A program made the position numbers and the translations under genes. From assembly GCA_900088475.1 (NCBI GenBank), contig FLMG01002354.1:26430-88612 (forward strand): a stretch of DNA of 62,183 bases. The letters run 5' to 3'. Shown here one piece after another: positions 35,279 through 47,783 of the stretch. The first letter of the stretch is position 1; each line of letters starts with the position of its first letter. This DNA comes from Hyphochytrium catenoides (lineage: Eukaryota > Sar > Hyphochytriomycetes > Hyphochytriales > Hyphochytriaceae). Below the pieces are notes generated by a model. That model was not told where the DNA came from and ran no database searches. It saw only the letters and a program-made list of their open reading frames with translations.

Positions 35279-36312
35279 GATGACCCTAAGACAGTGAACA
35301 GCCCTGCCCAAGCCGCATGACTCGTGCCCGCGATCACTGGGAATAGTTCTCCTGGGTCCACGAAACATCCTATAAGCTTGGATACGCCGATCCTTGTACA
35401 CCCAGCTCGGCTAGAGGCTAGTATGGAGTATAAGGTTCTGTCAGGGAGGCACTTGGCCAGCCAACAAATTTCAAGCTCTAGTTCCGGTCCTAGGTAGCCT
35501 TACAATCCCCTTAGAGGTCTCTCCACATTCATCATCACTTTTGTGCGTGGGACAGTCTGCTCTCTCTTATCTGGCTTCATCAATATCAATAAAGGTTTGT
35601 CATTAGTTCATGGCCATTCTGCGGATAAGGCCACATTATCCCTCTTTATAAGTTAATAACAAATTCTCTACCACCTCTTAAGCTGTCCTCTCACACCCTC
35701 TCGGTACGGATAAGAATATAAAGCTCTTGCAACGGCGCAGTACCTCCAAGCAGTCACCAGATAATATCCGAAGGAGCCAGCGAGGGCGAACTTGAAGAGA
35801 TGATGATGATGAAGCAAGAGAGATAGAGAAGAGAGACAGAAGCTAATAGGTACAGGTTCACCTGGTTCGCGAGGTGGAAGTGCTGCTCGGTAATGAGAAG
35901 CTCGTTATCACTTCTTCGTGATGATCTAGACACCTTAACCCGCTAACGGCTACCAGTTTCTAGATGGGAGACGTTAGCGGCTCTCGGGTGGACCAAATGT
36001 TGTTGCTTGGACGGTCCGATGGACAGTTGCGTCGTTGCTTTTGAAGAGTCACGGATCATCCCTCCAACCCCAGTCTCACGGCAGGAGCCGTAGTTGATAA
36101 GGAGAGCAAAGGACAAAGAAGAGGAGGCTTCGGATCGAGGCAGTCAAGCTGTCCGGACGCTCATTTGACAGCCATTTCACCTCGTGGGGCTCACCATCAA
36201 GTGAGTCATTGCTTTCATATAACAGGTAGCTTGGCTCGCAATGCATCTGCCCTTAATCTTTAGCCGCGATTGGTCATCCTGGTAAGAGCGATAAAAGCTT
36301 CAGAGCTAGACG
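35279..36312. other. Intergenic between Nudix and PH-domain genes
   Basis: About 1 kb with no convincing exon on either strand. It contains a short GATGAT run (about 35801-35812). It should hold the Nudix 3' end and the PH-gene promoter. Confidence 0.4.
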
Positions 36313-38298
36313 ATGGACACGTTAGTAGACTTCTTTGAAGATCTTTTTGGGCTCGGAGATAAGGATGGACACAAGCTTCATGAGATCCTGCAGAAGTCTC
36401 AACAAAGGCATGAAAAGCGGCGATCCAAGGAAGTATCTCTCAAATCTCATCGGCCTCTGGCTAATAAGAATTTAGCCCTTGCCTACGGCATGACGTTTCC
36501 CAACCCAGAGAAGACGGAGAGTTTGTTGGAGGAGTTTGAAGGTCAACTGAAGGACAAGGTTGGGGGAAAGGAGAACGAACTGTCCCAAGAATCCAAAGCT
36601 GTGAAGCAAAGCGGAAAAGGTGATGGCAGCAAAGCTGAAGAAGGGGCACCGACAAGCGTCATTGTTAGAGATGATTTGCAGGCTGAGGACGATGATGAGG
36701 CTGCGTCGAGCGTGTTGAAAGGTAAGAGAAAGGAAGGTCTGATCAGGCAAGAGCTGCTCCATTCTCTCCGTTTGTCTGCTACGCAAGTTCTCTCTGTGCT
36801 GTGCATCGTCGAGGTTAGAGCGCCATTTGTCTCACTTTCTTTCGCTCCTGCAGAGACTTGCCAGGCCTGCTTCACTTCTTTCTCAGGCCTGGGGGCCGTC
36901 CTGACTGACAGCTACCAAGAGTACCTTGTCATCCTACGGCCGTTCAAACGAACTCTCTACTTCTACGGTCAGGCATCTCTACAAGCTGAAACTATCCTTA
37001 CTCTCTCTGTCTCCCTACTGCCCACGCCTTGATGGCGATTGTATAGCATGTCCGCTTGCTTCTTCCATAGCCAGCCAGCTTACCTCGCTACTAGTGCATG
37101 TGTTTGGTCCACCGGCCCCCGAAGGCATCTCTTCCTTACTTTTCTCAGACTGTTACCTATATTGCTAACCCGTTCACTCACTTTATGAGACCATGTCGCT
37201 AATTCATCTCCGTGATCTCTCTCGCTCACTCTACCTTCCGATGCTTTGATGGGCATATAGAGGACCCAGGCGACTATGCTAACGGCCAGCCTTGTAAGCT
37301 GCGATACTTGGTGGATAGCGCCAAGATGCTTAGGGGAGAGGAGAAGAAGAATGCTATCCTCTTGACCACTCTCTCTGAGACGCTGATCAAGTTGGTGATG
37401 CCCAACAATGTGGCGCACAAGGCTTGGCTGAAGATGCTAGAGGAAGGACTGGCAGCAGGGACTGCTGTGCCAACCATTGAAGGACACATCCAGAAAGCAG
37501 GACAACTGAATCGAGCCTATCAGTCCCGCTACGCTGTTTATTACAAGGAAGATTGCTCCTTTATGTACTGGGGTGAGTGAAAGAGGAAGTCATTGGAAAG
37601 AAGATCTAAATGGGCGATGGAAGGGTATATCTTCTTCAGATTGCTTTCTTTCTCTTATCTTCATTCATGTCTACTCCCGCAAGGCATCACGCTGGGATGC
37701 AGGGAAGGCCTCCTGTGCCATCTCCCTTCTCTTCACCATGCCTAGGCTTTGCCAAAAGAATATTCATCTCTCAACTGAAGTCCCTCGCCATTAGCCACCT
37801 AGCTCTTGCCACTTTGAATCCTCTCGTACAACTAATCTCTTCTTCCATTCTATCCTTTGTATATGGCTTCCTAACGGCGCTTGATCTCTCTAAATCCCAC
37901 CCACGACGACTCACAGCAAGCAAGGAGAAGGTGGGGGACAAGTCTTCTGTTAAGGGACGGGAGCTGGTAGAGAGTGTCAACAAGATTGCGACAAAGCAGT
38001 TTCCTTTGGGTTTAAAGATCACAGCAGAGGGAGGCAAAGAAATAAAAGTCGGAGTCAATGCCGAAGCAGAGAGAGATGCCTGGATTCTCAAGATTCTTTC
38101 CACATTGTCTGAGAGGGTAAGTGTGCCTCCAAAGAAGAGTGCGTCATGGGATGCGACGTTGCTTCTTTGCCTCCTGCCGACCCCTGCCTCTTTGTGTATC
38201 AGGCAGACTCCAATCTCACCATCTCCCTCTGTCGCTCTGTCCGCCGCTGCTCTCGCACCATTTCCTTCTTCACACGCAGACGCCGCCTGCGGATTTAG
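36313..38298 (+). CDS. Protein with two PH (pleckstrin homology) domains
   Basis: Exons 36313-36721, 36854-36967, 37261-37572, an exon ending at 38116, and 38203-38298 are supported by matching phases. The N-terminal 136 residues are charged and probably flexible. PH domain 1 runs YQEYLVILRPFKRTLYFY/EDPGD to HKAWLKMLEEGL, with the C-terminal helix Trp present. PH domain 2 starts EGHIQKAGQLNRAYQSRYAV and ends FPLGLKITAEGG, AERDAWILKILSTL, again with the helix Trp. PH domains bind phosphoinositides or proteins at membranes, so a signalling or trafficking adaptor is likely. The last exon adds a basic end (RSVRRCSRT to RRRRLRI). The 5' end of the exon before 38116 is not resolved (between 37572 and about 37900). 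No catalytic domain is visible. Confidence 0.8.
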
Positions 38299-38385
38299 GC
38301 TGATAATCTTCCAAGCGGAAGCGCGATAGAAACTCCACTCCAAAAATCTTTATTTTTGTCCGCTTCTTCCCTCTGACTTTCGGTC

Positions 38386-41300
38386 TCAAGGAAATTTACT
38401 TTCCACCTCCTGTAGAGTCCTCTGCAGGCGGTGATAGGCCTCTGTAGTGCTATAGTCCTGCTCTATTTTCTTCAAAAGCCCTCTCAGCTGGAGCTTTACA
38501 GCGTATGCTTCTCTCTGCCCTTCACCATCTCGCTCTCCCTTCAGTTCCATTCTCTCCTTTGCCAGCTGACAAGCTGCCTTCGACACCAGCTCCATCCTCT
38601 TCAGATCTTTCTCCCAGCCGGCCGTCTGGAGAGCGCGCAGCTGTTTAGTCCTGCAATCGACAACCTCTTCCAGGTTATTTTGAACCTCGTAATACCGCGC
38701 GAATACTTGCCAAACCTACAGGTTTAAGAGATGGGACAGGATAGGAGCTATGAATATCTCTTTTGTACTTGTGAAATGCCTCTAAAGAATCAACACGCAA
38801 AAAGCTTGCTCCCTCTTCACCCTTTCTCTCCTACCATTCTGTCTTCCATACCATTCCAATCAGGTGTCCCTCAACAAGACTTTACTCTTTGGGTTCTTTA
38901 TTCCCCTTGTGCCAAGTCTCTTCTCTACCCTAAGACTGTGCCACCGCGTCTGGTTCTTGCTCTCGCCTTCCTTACCTTCCAATCATTAGTGGTGGTAGTG
39001 ATCTCCCGCAAGAGATCCCCTAACTTTCTTATTTGATATTTTCGAACTTGGTCAGCTGCAGCTCGAACCGCGTCATCATCCTGGTCACTAGTCTGCTCAA
39101 GTCGTTGATCCGAAGCGGACGTAGAAACAACCCCTCCTCCAGCTATTTCCTCAACCAGGATAGCGAGGTACTCCATATCAACGCCCTTGGAGATCATGTA
39201 GGTAGATGCAAGTCAGAAAAGGACTTCAACAAACACCAACACAAGCACCAAGCCCACCCCTTGTACCTTCTTATGCTTGTTCCTGAGTTCGAGGAGGTTG
39301 TGCATTGCATGAATGGCATCGCCGTACTAAAAGAGAAAAGAAAAGATCATGACGGTAAGATGGGTTATGCTACTTGATGGAAGCTCAACATAAGCTGAGA
39401 AACGAGGGAAAAGCTTGGACAGATGGAGGAATTATGAACCTCCCTAACAAAGTCTCGGATTTAACGGGCTAAAAGACTGCGCATCTGCTAATGACCTACC
39501 TTCCTGTTCTCCATCGCGCACATCAGGAAGTTCTCCCACATTCTCCAGTTTTCTCTTCTAAGCTTAAGCCCCTCCTAGAGTGAGAGACAGGTGAATTGAT
39601 AACACACCACTCAAACAGACTTAACACCGTGTCATCCCTTTCTGACTTTGACTGTATCTAGCGACCACTAATCTTTTGTTGCGCAACGCCCTTAATAAAA
39701 CATCAGCGTGTCAAACTTGTCCTTACCTGAAAGGCAGCGAAGGCCGAGTCGTAGTGGCCCAGCCTTAAGTGTATTGAACCAATATTTCCCCACGCTTCCT
39801 GAGTGTCGGGTTCTAATTGTATAACTCTTGTAAAGGCGCGAACACCTAGGTTCCAGTCCTCCTCTCCCCTCATGGCCATAACGCCGACAGTAAACCAGGT
39901 GCGGGGAAAGTTTGGGTTTATGGACAGTGCCTCCTATAAAACATAGGCCAATATCCGAGACAATCGGACGAAAGTAAGGCAAAGAAGGGTTGCACTGGCC
40001 AGAGCCAAGCTCGTAACGACGTTCAAGAAATCTATGTAGATGCAAGAAAGATAAATAGAATGGGGAAGAGCTGTTCAAGGACAAAGAGAGCTCCCTCACT
40101 CACCATTAGGTGTTTGATGCCTTCTTTGTCATCTCCCTTGTTGAAATAATAGAAACCCAAGCTTCTCTTGGCTCTTGCATAATGTCCTCCGCTCAACTTC
40201 CACGCTTCTTCGTAGTATTGAGGATTCTCTGTCAAATCTCCCAAGGCGCATAGCATGTAGGGTGTAGGTGAGAGGTGAAGTCTCTCCCTAACGATCTCCT
40301 CGGCCTTCTTCTTCTGCTCAAGGAGCGAATAGCACTCTACGACCTCATCCCACATGCCCAGGTCCTCGTAGATCTCCAGAGCACTGAAGTAAAAGGGTAT
40401 AGGTCAGAAGGAGGGCATATCTTCAGTGCTCCGGTACAGCGGAGCAATCTAAGGATATAACAATTTCATGCTGACGTCATTAGTGTCTGTACGATATACC
40501 TTCTGAGGATCCGTAGACCAGCATATCTGTCTGCAAGACCTTTCCGCAGCTCCCAGCGAGGTGGGAATGCGAGGCAATGGATGAACTCTAAACGCTCTTC
40601 TGCAGGAGCAGACTCCTCGATGGCTTGCAGGGAGTTCTAGCAAGAGAAGGCAACCATAGTTAGAGTTCCTAACATAAAGCCAGCACCGAACGTAGGCATA
40701 GTAGTAGGAGACTCTAAACCACGCCGTGTGAAAGCGGCGAAACAGTAGCAAAGAGGGTAAAGTCCCAATGGCAAGCACACTTGGGGAAGACAAGAGACTC
40801 AGGCTTTGCGGGCGAGAGACCACGAAAGACGATGAAGTACTCCAAGTGCCATTATGTCAAAAGGTACAAGGGCTCTGGAGACATCGTAGCACAGGATAGC
40901 GGAACTGAAAGCCAACATCGAAACGATTCACAAACCTGTGTGATAGTCAGTCTATTTGTGTGCTGATCGACCAGTGCTTGAAGCTGAAGAACTGCTCGTT
41001 CTCTGGAGTGTGATCGCTCGTATTCAAGCCAAGACTAAAAGCAGGAGAAATGACAACCATCCACTGAGCTCACGGAACTAGAACCCAGCAAGTAAGTCAA
41101 ATGACTACCTTCTCCAGTAGACCAGTGGAATATATCATCCAGTTGTTAGGATTCTCTAAGACTCTGACGACTGAAATGGGAGCCAGACCGCGCCAGCAAT
41201 ATCAAGAGTAGGGAAGATTGAGCTTCCAATATTATGGAGTTCACCTCTGGACCTACCGTAAGGTGTCATCTGCTCGTTAGTGAGTCCATGGGCTGGGTTA

Positions 41301-43796
41301 TGATTCTTGACGTCCAAGCAGAGTGCCAACAAGATAGCCTGTAGATACTCCCGTTAATAAGAAGGCCTTCCCTTACCAAACCCGCCCCGTCCTCCTTAGC
41401 GCCAAATCTTTCAATCCGTTGCGCAGCATCTTCCGGGGGTGGACCCTGTTCTTGTATCTCTGCTAGAACTACTTTCTCGGACGCAGGCATATAATCCACC
41501 AATGTTCTCTATAAAGCCTACCTGATCTATTTTCTGAAGGTTGCCCTGTGCTGAGAGCTCCACATCTTGAATGTCTAGCTTCTCCAGCAAGATATTGTCC
41601 GGATTAGCCTGATCAAGGTTAACCGTCCGCAAGGTGGCGTTCTCTATGTCAAGCTCCACCCCTTCTCCCTCTGGCTTCACAGTAGGGACATTGACCTAAA
41701 AAACGTCAAGTTAAAATATGTCACCCCGATAGAGGAGCGGACAAAAAAAACGCTTCTTTCGAAATAGGCATCTGACCGATTAGAGAGCAAAGGGCAACAC
41801 AATGTCGGCATTATGGGGAGCCGTTTCAAGTAGAGAGAGGAGAAGTACAGGCGGCTTGATTGCTTGAAGGGGCAAAGTATTCACAACGCTTGGAGCTACT
41901 CGACCACACAGTAGGACAGGGACAAGGGAAGGGCTACCTTGATAGATACGACATCTGTACCAAGCCCTTCGGGGGCATTTGGGAGCGCCATCTTCGCAGT
42001 AGCCTCGGCTGCCGCTGAGGTGGAAGACTTAGGTTCATACTTTGACGCCGCCCAGAGCACCATCTAGAATGGAGAAGATTAAGTGCAATGGCGGCGAAAG
42101 AAGAAGATATTTAAGGGCGTCCGCTACATTGGAACCTCCGCCATAACTAACCTGTGCTGTCTCCTTCACCTGATACTTCGTCCTCTTGCCCATCGCTCCC
42201 GTCATTTTCACTTTGAGACCACTGGACTCCAGAGCCTTCTCAAAGCTTCGCTTTCCCTTGTTTCTCTCATTAAAGTTACTCTCGGCCAATCCCCACTCCA
42301 ACCAAAGACGAGCTTTCAATAAAGCATAGTCCTTTTCATCCAATCCGAGAGAGCCACCAGCCTTCTCCGAGAGGAAAAAGGAAAAAGTGCCTTCAAAAAG
42401 ACGTTGGGCTTCAGCCCATAGCTACACACAGAATCATGAAGTTAGTACAGGCCCTACTCTGAACAAGAGAATAACAAACAATGACACGACGCGGAATTAA
42501 AGAAAGGTTAACGTAGGCCCGGTTACCGTTTCAGAGCGCTCCTTGGCTAACAGCAGAGAATTATGGCAAGAGACTGCTCGGGCCGACCACCTGACGGGCG
42601 GAACCAAGGAGAGTGTAAGATACACTAAGAGAACGGTAACGCAGCCACATTGTATGAGCTAATGCCATTTTTCTCACCACGTAACAGTCCTGAGATCATG
42701 CGACGAGAACTTCTGGGTCGGTAAGGCGCCATCTCTATTTCTTTCAATCGCCATCGTCTTTTCATTTATTTCATCATCTACAGCAGTCAGCATGTGGATA
42801 GCGTTGGCTGTCTCTTGAGAGAGGTTTGTCTCTTTCTTCACCTCTTCTGGTCGGATTTGCGTACGTGCCTGGAGCCATAAGGGTCGCTGAGGGCTCGCCA
42901 ACAGGTGAAGAATGAGTCGAGATACAAGTAGAAACTGCGGCAGTTCACACTTGATGTGGGTTTGCTCCCCATCCACCTGCAAAGAAAGAAGCGTCTGAGA
43001 ATGCAGCTGGGCTTTCGCCTCTTCTGGTTTCTGAGCTTCAAGAAGCTTCGCAAACGCGGGATCAATGTCTTTATAGAAGGGTAAGGGATATACGCCTCGA
43101 AGGGCCTCATCGCTGAAGGAGGGCCCCGTATAGTTCGCCTACATTAGCACGGGACAATGTGACATTTAGCAGGTTTTGGGATTTGAAGCCCCATTCCATT
43201 CTTCAACTCCTTCTGTTCCCTTTCGTCGCTGTCTCTGTCTCTCTCTATCTTTTCCGTCCACTTCCCTTGATCTTGCGGTGCTACGCGGACTCGACTCTTA
43301 CCTGAAGGAAGAGGTTCAGGCAACAAACAGCGATGAGAAGGAGAATGAAAGCACGATAACTCTGGGCGCGTGGTGTAGTCCCTATAGACAAGAAGTGCTC
43401 CACCCTCAGTGTCAAAACTCCTGTCACACTCTTCTCGGCCGCGGCCGCTGGATCGCAGGGGCCCAGGACTTCTAGAGAGAGAGGCAGTCGGAGGACATCG
43501 GCGTATCGCCCACTATTGACCAACCAGGACATGCGAATGATGCTGGCAAGAAGCATTCGTTCCTCCGCTGACGGCGCACTGAACATAGGATCATTGGGTT
43601 TCTGCTGAAGCGCTTTGTACAACTTCTGCACTTTATCCTTCTGGGACAGCAGAATCCAGATCTCCAGCTGACTGAGGTTGAAGCCCGCGCTCAAAGCCTC
43701 GGCTGCCGGCTCTTCCTCTTCCTCTTCTATCACGCCCTTAAAGTCCTCCTCTTTGATCCCACTGATGTCACCAAACACCTCATCATCAGAGTCCAT
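38386..43796 (-). CDS. TTC27: Tetratricopeptide repeat protein 27 homologue
   Basis: Large multi-exon gene, start ATG 43796, stop TGA 38386-38388. The first exon (43796-43302) has an acidic opening (MDSDDEVFGD, then EEEEEE). The next reads ANYTGPSFSD and LQVDGEQTHIKCELPQFLL, matching the conserved N-terminal half of TTC27. Later blocks confirm it: TGAMGKRTKYQ (about 42190), MWDEVVECYSLLEQKKKAEE (about 40300-40355), PYMLCALGDL, YYEEAWKLS, ARAKRSLGFYYFNKGD (about 40140), and the C-terminal exon with GWEKDLKR and LRGLLKKIEQDY. TPR repeats sit in the central-to-C-terminal part. The family's role is not well settled; work in several organisms links it to ribosome or RNA-related functions. Convergent with the PH-domain gene, 87 bp apart. 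Most internal junctions were not individually worked out. Confidence 0.92.
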
Positions 43797-44550
43797 CTTC
43801 ACTTACGGGGCCCAAGGGGGTCACAGCTGGTCCTGACTTCCTTGAGAACCTATCCTTTAGACCACCAACGGTATGTTTGCACGACAAGTTGAGCGCAAGT
43901 GTTGCCCTATGGTCTGCCCACTAAGAAATTTAGAGCAGGAGGACTGGCTGCAGGGACCGTGGACTTCAGACCCCCTGGAGAACACGAGGGGGACAGCTGG
44001 CTGCAGCCTCAACCTACCCTTCTAAGCGGAAGTAGTATATGAGCACTCCGCTTACCGCCGCCGCCAAAGTCTGGTTCTTGTTGACGAAAGACTGGGCTGA
44101 GGAGGCTAAGGCCTGCGACAACTGTTGATGGAAGATGATCGAAGAAAGAGGCGGCAAGAACCGACACAGCACCGCAGGAAAGCTCAAGGAGGGAGGGAGG
44201 GAGGAGGCATCATCACCGCTTTCTTATGATGTTTGAGTGGTTCGCTGATCAGAATCATCACATGTGTCAGGAGGGGCCCAGGTATGGTGACCATAACCCA
44301 GCAGAGGAAATAATATCTAAGGAAATGCTGCTTTTAGCCATGAGAGTTAGGCTCTTTGAGCTGTTTCTACATCTCCTGAGCTCCCCTAGGAATACTGTCC
44401 AGGGGGCTGGCTGGGGTGATGGTTGTCGAAGTTGGTCCTTTCCAAGGAGCAGAAGAGATGCGGGAGGACGATAAACGCCAGCCAAATAGCACTGTAGAGC
44501 TGTTCGTTGATTGAGCAGTTAGACTCCCTTATTATCGCCAGAGGACCACG
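43797..44550. other. Region upstream of TTC27
   Basis: Probably the TTC27 promoter and 5' UTR. On the minus strand, 44054-44200 reads open (LCRFLPPLSSIIFHQQLSQA) and ends in a good donor (GCGGCG/GTAAGC). A GTAAGT also precedes the TTC27 ATG. A non-coding or coding 5' exon is therefore possible, but no join is proven. Confidence 0.35.
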
Positions 44551-44742
44551 ATGAGAATAGCAGTAGGGTTGTTAGTAGGGTCCGCTGTCCTTCATCAACA
44601 CACCGCCTATAACCTACACCAAGGCCTCGAAGCAGCTCTTCTGGTGAACTGTAACCGTTCCAAGTCCTGTTTCGCAACTAATACTCCCGCGTGCTCTTCT
44701 GAAAGCAGCAGCTCGTCGTCCTTGTTGCTGTCCGCGCTTTAA
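44551..44742 (+). CDS. Doubtful 63-residue ORF with hydrophobic start
   Basis: ATG 44551 to TAA 44742. The start MRIAVGLLVGSAVLHQ could serve as a short signal sequence; the rest is Cys/Ser-containing, ending in a Ser/Leu run. It stands alone in a long non-coding stretch, with no family resemblance. Chance is a real alternative. Confidence 0.2.
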   Translation: MRIAVGLLVGSAVLHQHTAYNLHQGLEAALLVNCNRSKSCFATNTPACSSESSSSSSLLLSAL

Positions 44743-45167
44743 GATTTCACCCTTCATTCAGCGTCCCATAACGAAAGACCGTAACAACATCCGGCAGTCG
44801 CTTCTTGCTAATAAGGAAGCCCTCACATTACATCATCGATCTACTAGATTGTCATCACTCATCCCGCTACGGGAAGCTGTATTATGTGACGTTCCCTGTT
44901 GTCCAAGAAGCGTTATAAATACTAATGATAACGACGGTCCCGACGACATCATAACGAGAACCAATTGGTCGTTTGCGTCTCCGTTCTGAGTCTTCTATCC
45001 CGCTATGTAGGAGTATCAGCTTCCTCGTTCTAATCTATAGGTACGAAGGGTAGGGTAGATGAACGAGGATGTTGTCGGCAGCTACACACTCTATTACTAA
45101 AACTTCTTGAAAGTCATGAGAACAACGCGCAATCGCGAAGGCCAAAAGCTCTCGAAAGAAGAAGAGC

Positions 45168-45233
45168 ATGGTCGGTGCATTATGATACCTATTATCCTCC
45201 AGAAGAGAATATTAATGGTCGGTGCATTATGAT
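45168..45233. repeat. Exact 19-bp direct repeat pair
   Basis: ATGGTCGGTGCATTATGAT at 45168-45186 and again at 45215-45233, starts 47 bp apart. Both copies are in the same orientation. No ORF spans them. Confidence 0.75.
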
Positions 45234-45470
45234 GTCAGCGGAGTAGTGAACGCGCAGAGGATGCTCAGTGTGAGCGAGAGTCTTAGCTAAGGTGCACTTG
45301 TGTCTTGGTGAGAAAAAGCTTTACTCTGAATGAGTAATGATAGATCCTACAGAAAAGAGGAAGAAGGAAAACAAGTACAATAGTATGGGAAAACAAGTAT
45401 TAAAGAAATGTATGGAGAAGGACAAAGTCTGTTATAAGACTGAGAAAGATAGAGACTGTTCAATGAGGAA

Positions 45471-45630
45471 GTGACTCTTGATCAGTGACTCTTGAAGATA
45501 AGTGACTCTTGAACTCAATGAGTCGACGCAAAGGCATTGACGTAAGTGCAAAGCAAACCGTAACGCCAACATACTTATGATGATACCTATTTTCCCCGAT
45601 GCAGTTTGGGCGTTGTATGCTTATGAGTCA
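45471..45630. promoter_or_regulatory. Cluster of TGACTC/TGAGTC motifs (possible bZIP sites)
   Basis: GTGACTCTTGA occurs three times, at 45471-45481, 45485-45495 and 45502-45512. TGAGTC follows at 45519 and the perfect palindrome TGAGTCA at 45624-45630. TGA(C/G)TCA is the core of AP-1/Gcn4-type bZIP binding sites. The cluster is over 1 kb from the next credible gene, so a regulatory role is inference; simple repeat expansion is the alternative. Confidence 0.35.
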
Positions 45631-46796
45631 CTCTTATGAGGCTGCTCCACTACTTCGTATAATAACGTAAGGAAGAATAAGACTCTATCTGGCCTCAAGA
45701 TCTCAACCAAAGTCACGCCTGGGTTTTCTCCGTCATCGAAAGTTGTTTGGCATGGTATTATTTGTCAGTCAATGAAGGGCTTCCATCATCTGCATCCCAT
45801 TGAAGATTCGGTAAGCTCATTACTACTACAAACGGTGTACCGTCCTAAGTGCGCCCAAGGTCACCAGTTGGTGGTTATTACTACTAGTAGATCCCCAACA
45901 ATGACAAATGCTGCAGCAAAGTTGAAGGAAGAACACAGGCAAGTTGAAGAACCAAAAAGAATAGCTGTCTTTTTGATGGCGCCTATGCAGAATGCGACTA
46001 AACAAGGACGGCTCCATGAAACCCATACTTGGCGGAACTCAATGTTGCGGATTACCTGTATATAAATATTCAGATGAGGATAACGTATATAGTATTACCA
46101 AATTCCTTATACGACAGTAAAGGGACAGCATTTTTTCGCTAACCAGTCGTTTGTACGTGGATGGCTGTTCCTGGGTTGTACGCAAGTGGTGGTGTTCTGA
46201 TCTTCAGTGATAGAATTTGGAAGCGGAAGCCCTTGGAAAGTGTGCCATCACCTTACACCAAACGTTGCAGTGTAGATAGAAAGCTTTAGCTTGGTACTTC
46301 TCTTTAGAAGTCCAGGAAGTGTATGTAGACTGGGACGGGCTCCACCCCGCAACAGGTAGGGTATTACTACGTCACAAAGAGCTGTCTTTAGGTTTGGTTA
46401 GACCCCCTCGTCGCAGTATTATTACTACACGTGTAAGGTCGGAATGCCGGCTCTCTCAAAAAGCTTCACACAGTCACGTCTGCAGCTCTTCTCATATTCA
46501 AAGCCCTGCTGGGCCTCCTGGGCCGATAAGAGATAGGTAGTTATTTACATTGAGAGTCACAGGCTGCGGCGGCTAATGTCTGCCTGGATTCAGCGTTTTC
46601 TGAGCCGCAGAGAACCGCCTTGCTGGCGGCATCATCTAAATTGAACTACGGCGTTAGGCAAGCCCGCTGGGCTTTGAGCGTGAGCAGGGGGTGGCAATCT
46701 GTTCAGGACTCTCTGGCAGTTCCATTTGCCAGCCATTGAAGCACGAGAAATTGCTCAGGGTGGCGGGAGCAAGTGCTGCAGCTGCGAGAGCTGAGT

Positions 46797-47783
46797 ATGT
46801 GCACAATCTTACCATGGAAAAGGGCCCTAGTTGGAGCCCCACCAGTGAATGGAGAACCGGAGCTAGAGAATCACACACAAGACAAGCCGATTCAATCCAG
46901 CAAGCTATGTCAAGCGGAGGAGGCGGACCAGACTACTCCGCGTCAGAGCGGCCTTTCGTCTTCTTGTCATATTTCCACGAGCGCTACCTTCAGCCCACCT
47001 CCTCATTCAGCTGAGGACCGGCCCACAGACGGCGAGGCCACGGATGTGGGTAGGCGGTTGATGATGAGCTCCACATATCCCGAGAGATCCGGATTGGCTT
47101 GTGAAAGTTTGCCTGAAAATGCCGATGGAAATGGGCCAATTTCTTTCCCTCATAAAGATTCCTTTAGGCTACATGCTCATGAACTTGGGAAAAAACTGAG
47201 AAGCGAGCCGGAAGACGCAGAGCAAATGTCTGGGGGTTGCAAGTCTTCTGATAACGAAGAAGACGACGACGATAGCTCAAAAAGTGCCATGCGCAAAGTT
47301 CTTATAGAAGAACTTGACAGAGAAATTGTCGCTCTGCAGCAGTTTGAGAGAAAGCTGAAGGAGTTGAGAGACCAAGCGGCAAAGAAAGTCCTCTCGCGAG
47401 ACTTCGGGGGAGCTTCCTGGCAAGTGCAAGGCATGAACTCTGTCAAGTCCCAGATAAGGAAGAAAGTGGTTCGAGTGCTGGAGCTATCATCCGCACTCTC
47501 TCTTCCTTATTATTCTGTACTGGCGGAGCCCTCGTTCGAGACCTCGCAGAGCGGAAATCCGCGGTACTCTAGTGGACATGCTACCCACACATTGACCGTA
47601 ACCCGCAGGGCCAAGCGAGTTCTTTTCTTAGAAGGACACGAGACTATCGGCTCTGCAGATGAAGACTACGACAGGGAGGCGACCGATGTCTCGCCAACCA
47701 ACAGAGTAGAAAGTCTGGCGCTTCGGATCTTCGGCACATACCCAGACGAACTCCCGGAGCTTTTCGGTTACACGTGGTCATGA
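46797..47783 (+). CDS. Unrecognised acidic/coiled-coil protein
   Basis: A long open frame with first ATG at 46797 and stop at 47781-47783, 328 residues. The N-terminal half is polar, rich in Ser, Pro and acidic residues, and looks disordered (an EEDDDDSS run near residue 155). A helix follows, VLIEELDREIVALQQFERKL and KELRDQAAKK, that should form a short coiled coil. Then come KSQIRKKVVRVLELSSALSL and a Ser/Thr-rich stretch with TVTRRAKRVLFLEG. It ends PDELPELFGYTWS. No signal peptide or membrane segment. No family recognised; the frame is open upstream, so a 5' exon could exist. Confidence 0.55.
   Translation: MCTILPWKRALVGAPPVNGEPELENHTQDKPIQSSKLCQAEEADQTTPRQSGLSSSCHISTSATFSPPPHSAEDRPTDGEATDVGRRLMMSSTYPERSGLACESLPENADGNGPISFPHKDSFRLHAHELGKKLRSEPEDAEQMSGGCKSSDNEEDDDDSSKSAMRKVLIEELDREIVALQQFERKLKELRDQAAKKVLSRDFGGASWQVQGMNSVKSQIRKKVVRVLELSSALSLPYYSVLAEPSFETSQSGNPRYSSGHATHTLTVTRRAKRVLFLEGHETIGSADEDYDREATDVSPTNRVESLALRIFGTYPDELPELFGYTWS

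Larger units (their letters stand above)
44743..46796. other. Long region with little coding signal
   Basis: About 2 kb, the emptiest part of the window. One ORF, 45772-46065 (+), has no family resemblance. The region is marked by several short repeats: an exact 19-bp pair at 45168-45186 and 45215-45233, the sequence TGATACCTATT at about 45183 and 45581, and the TGACTC cluster listed separately. I see no RNA gene or transposon ends. Confidence 0.4.
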
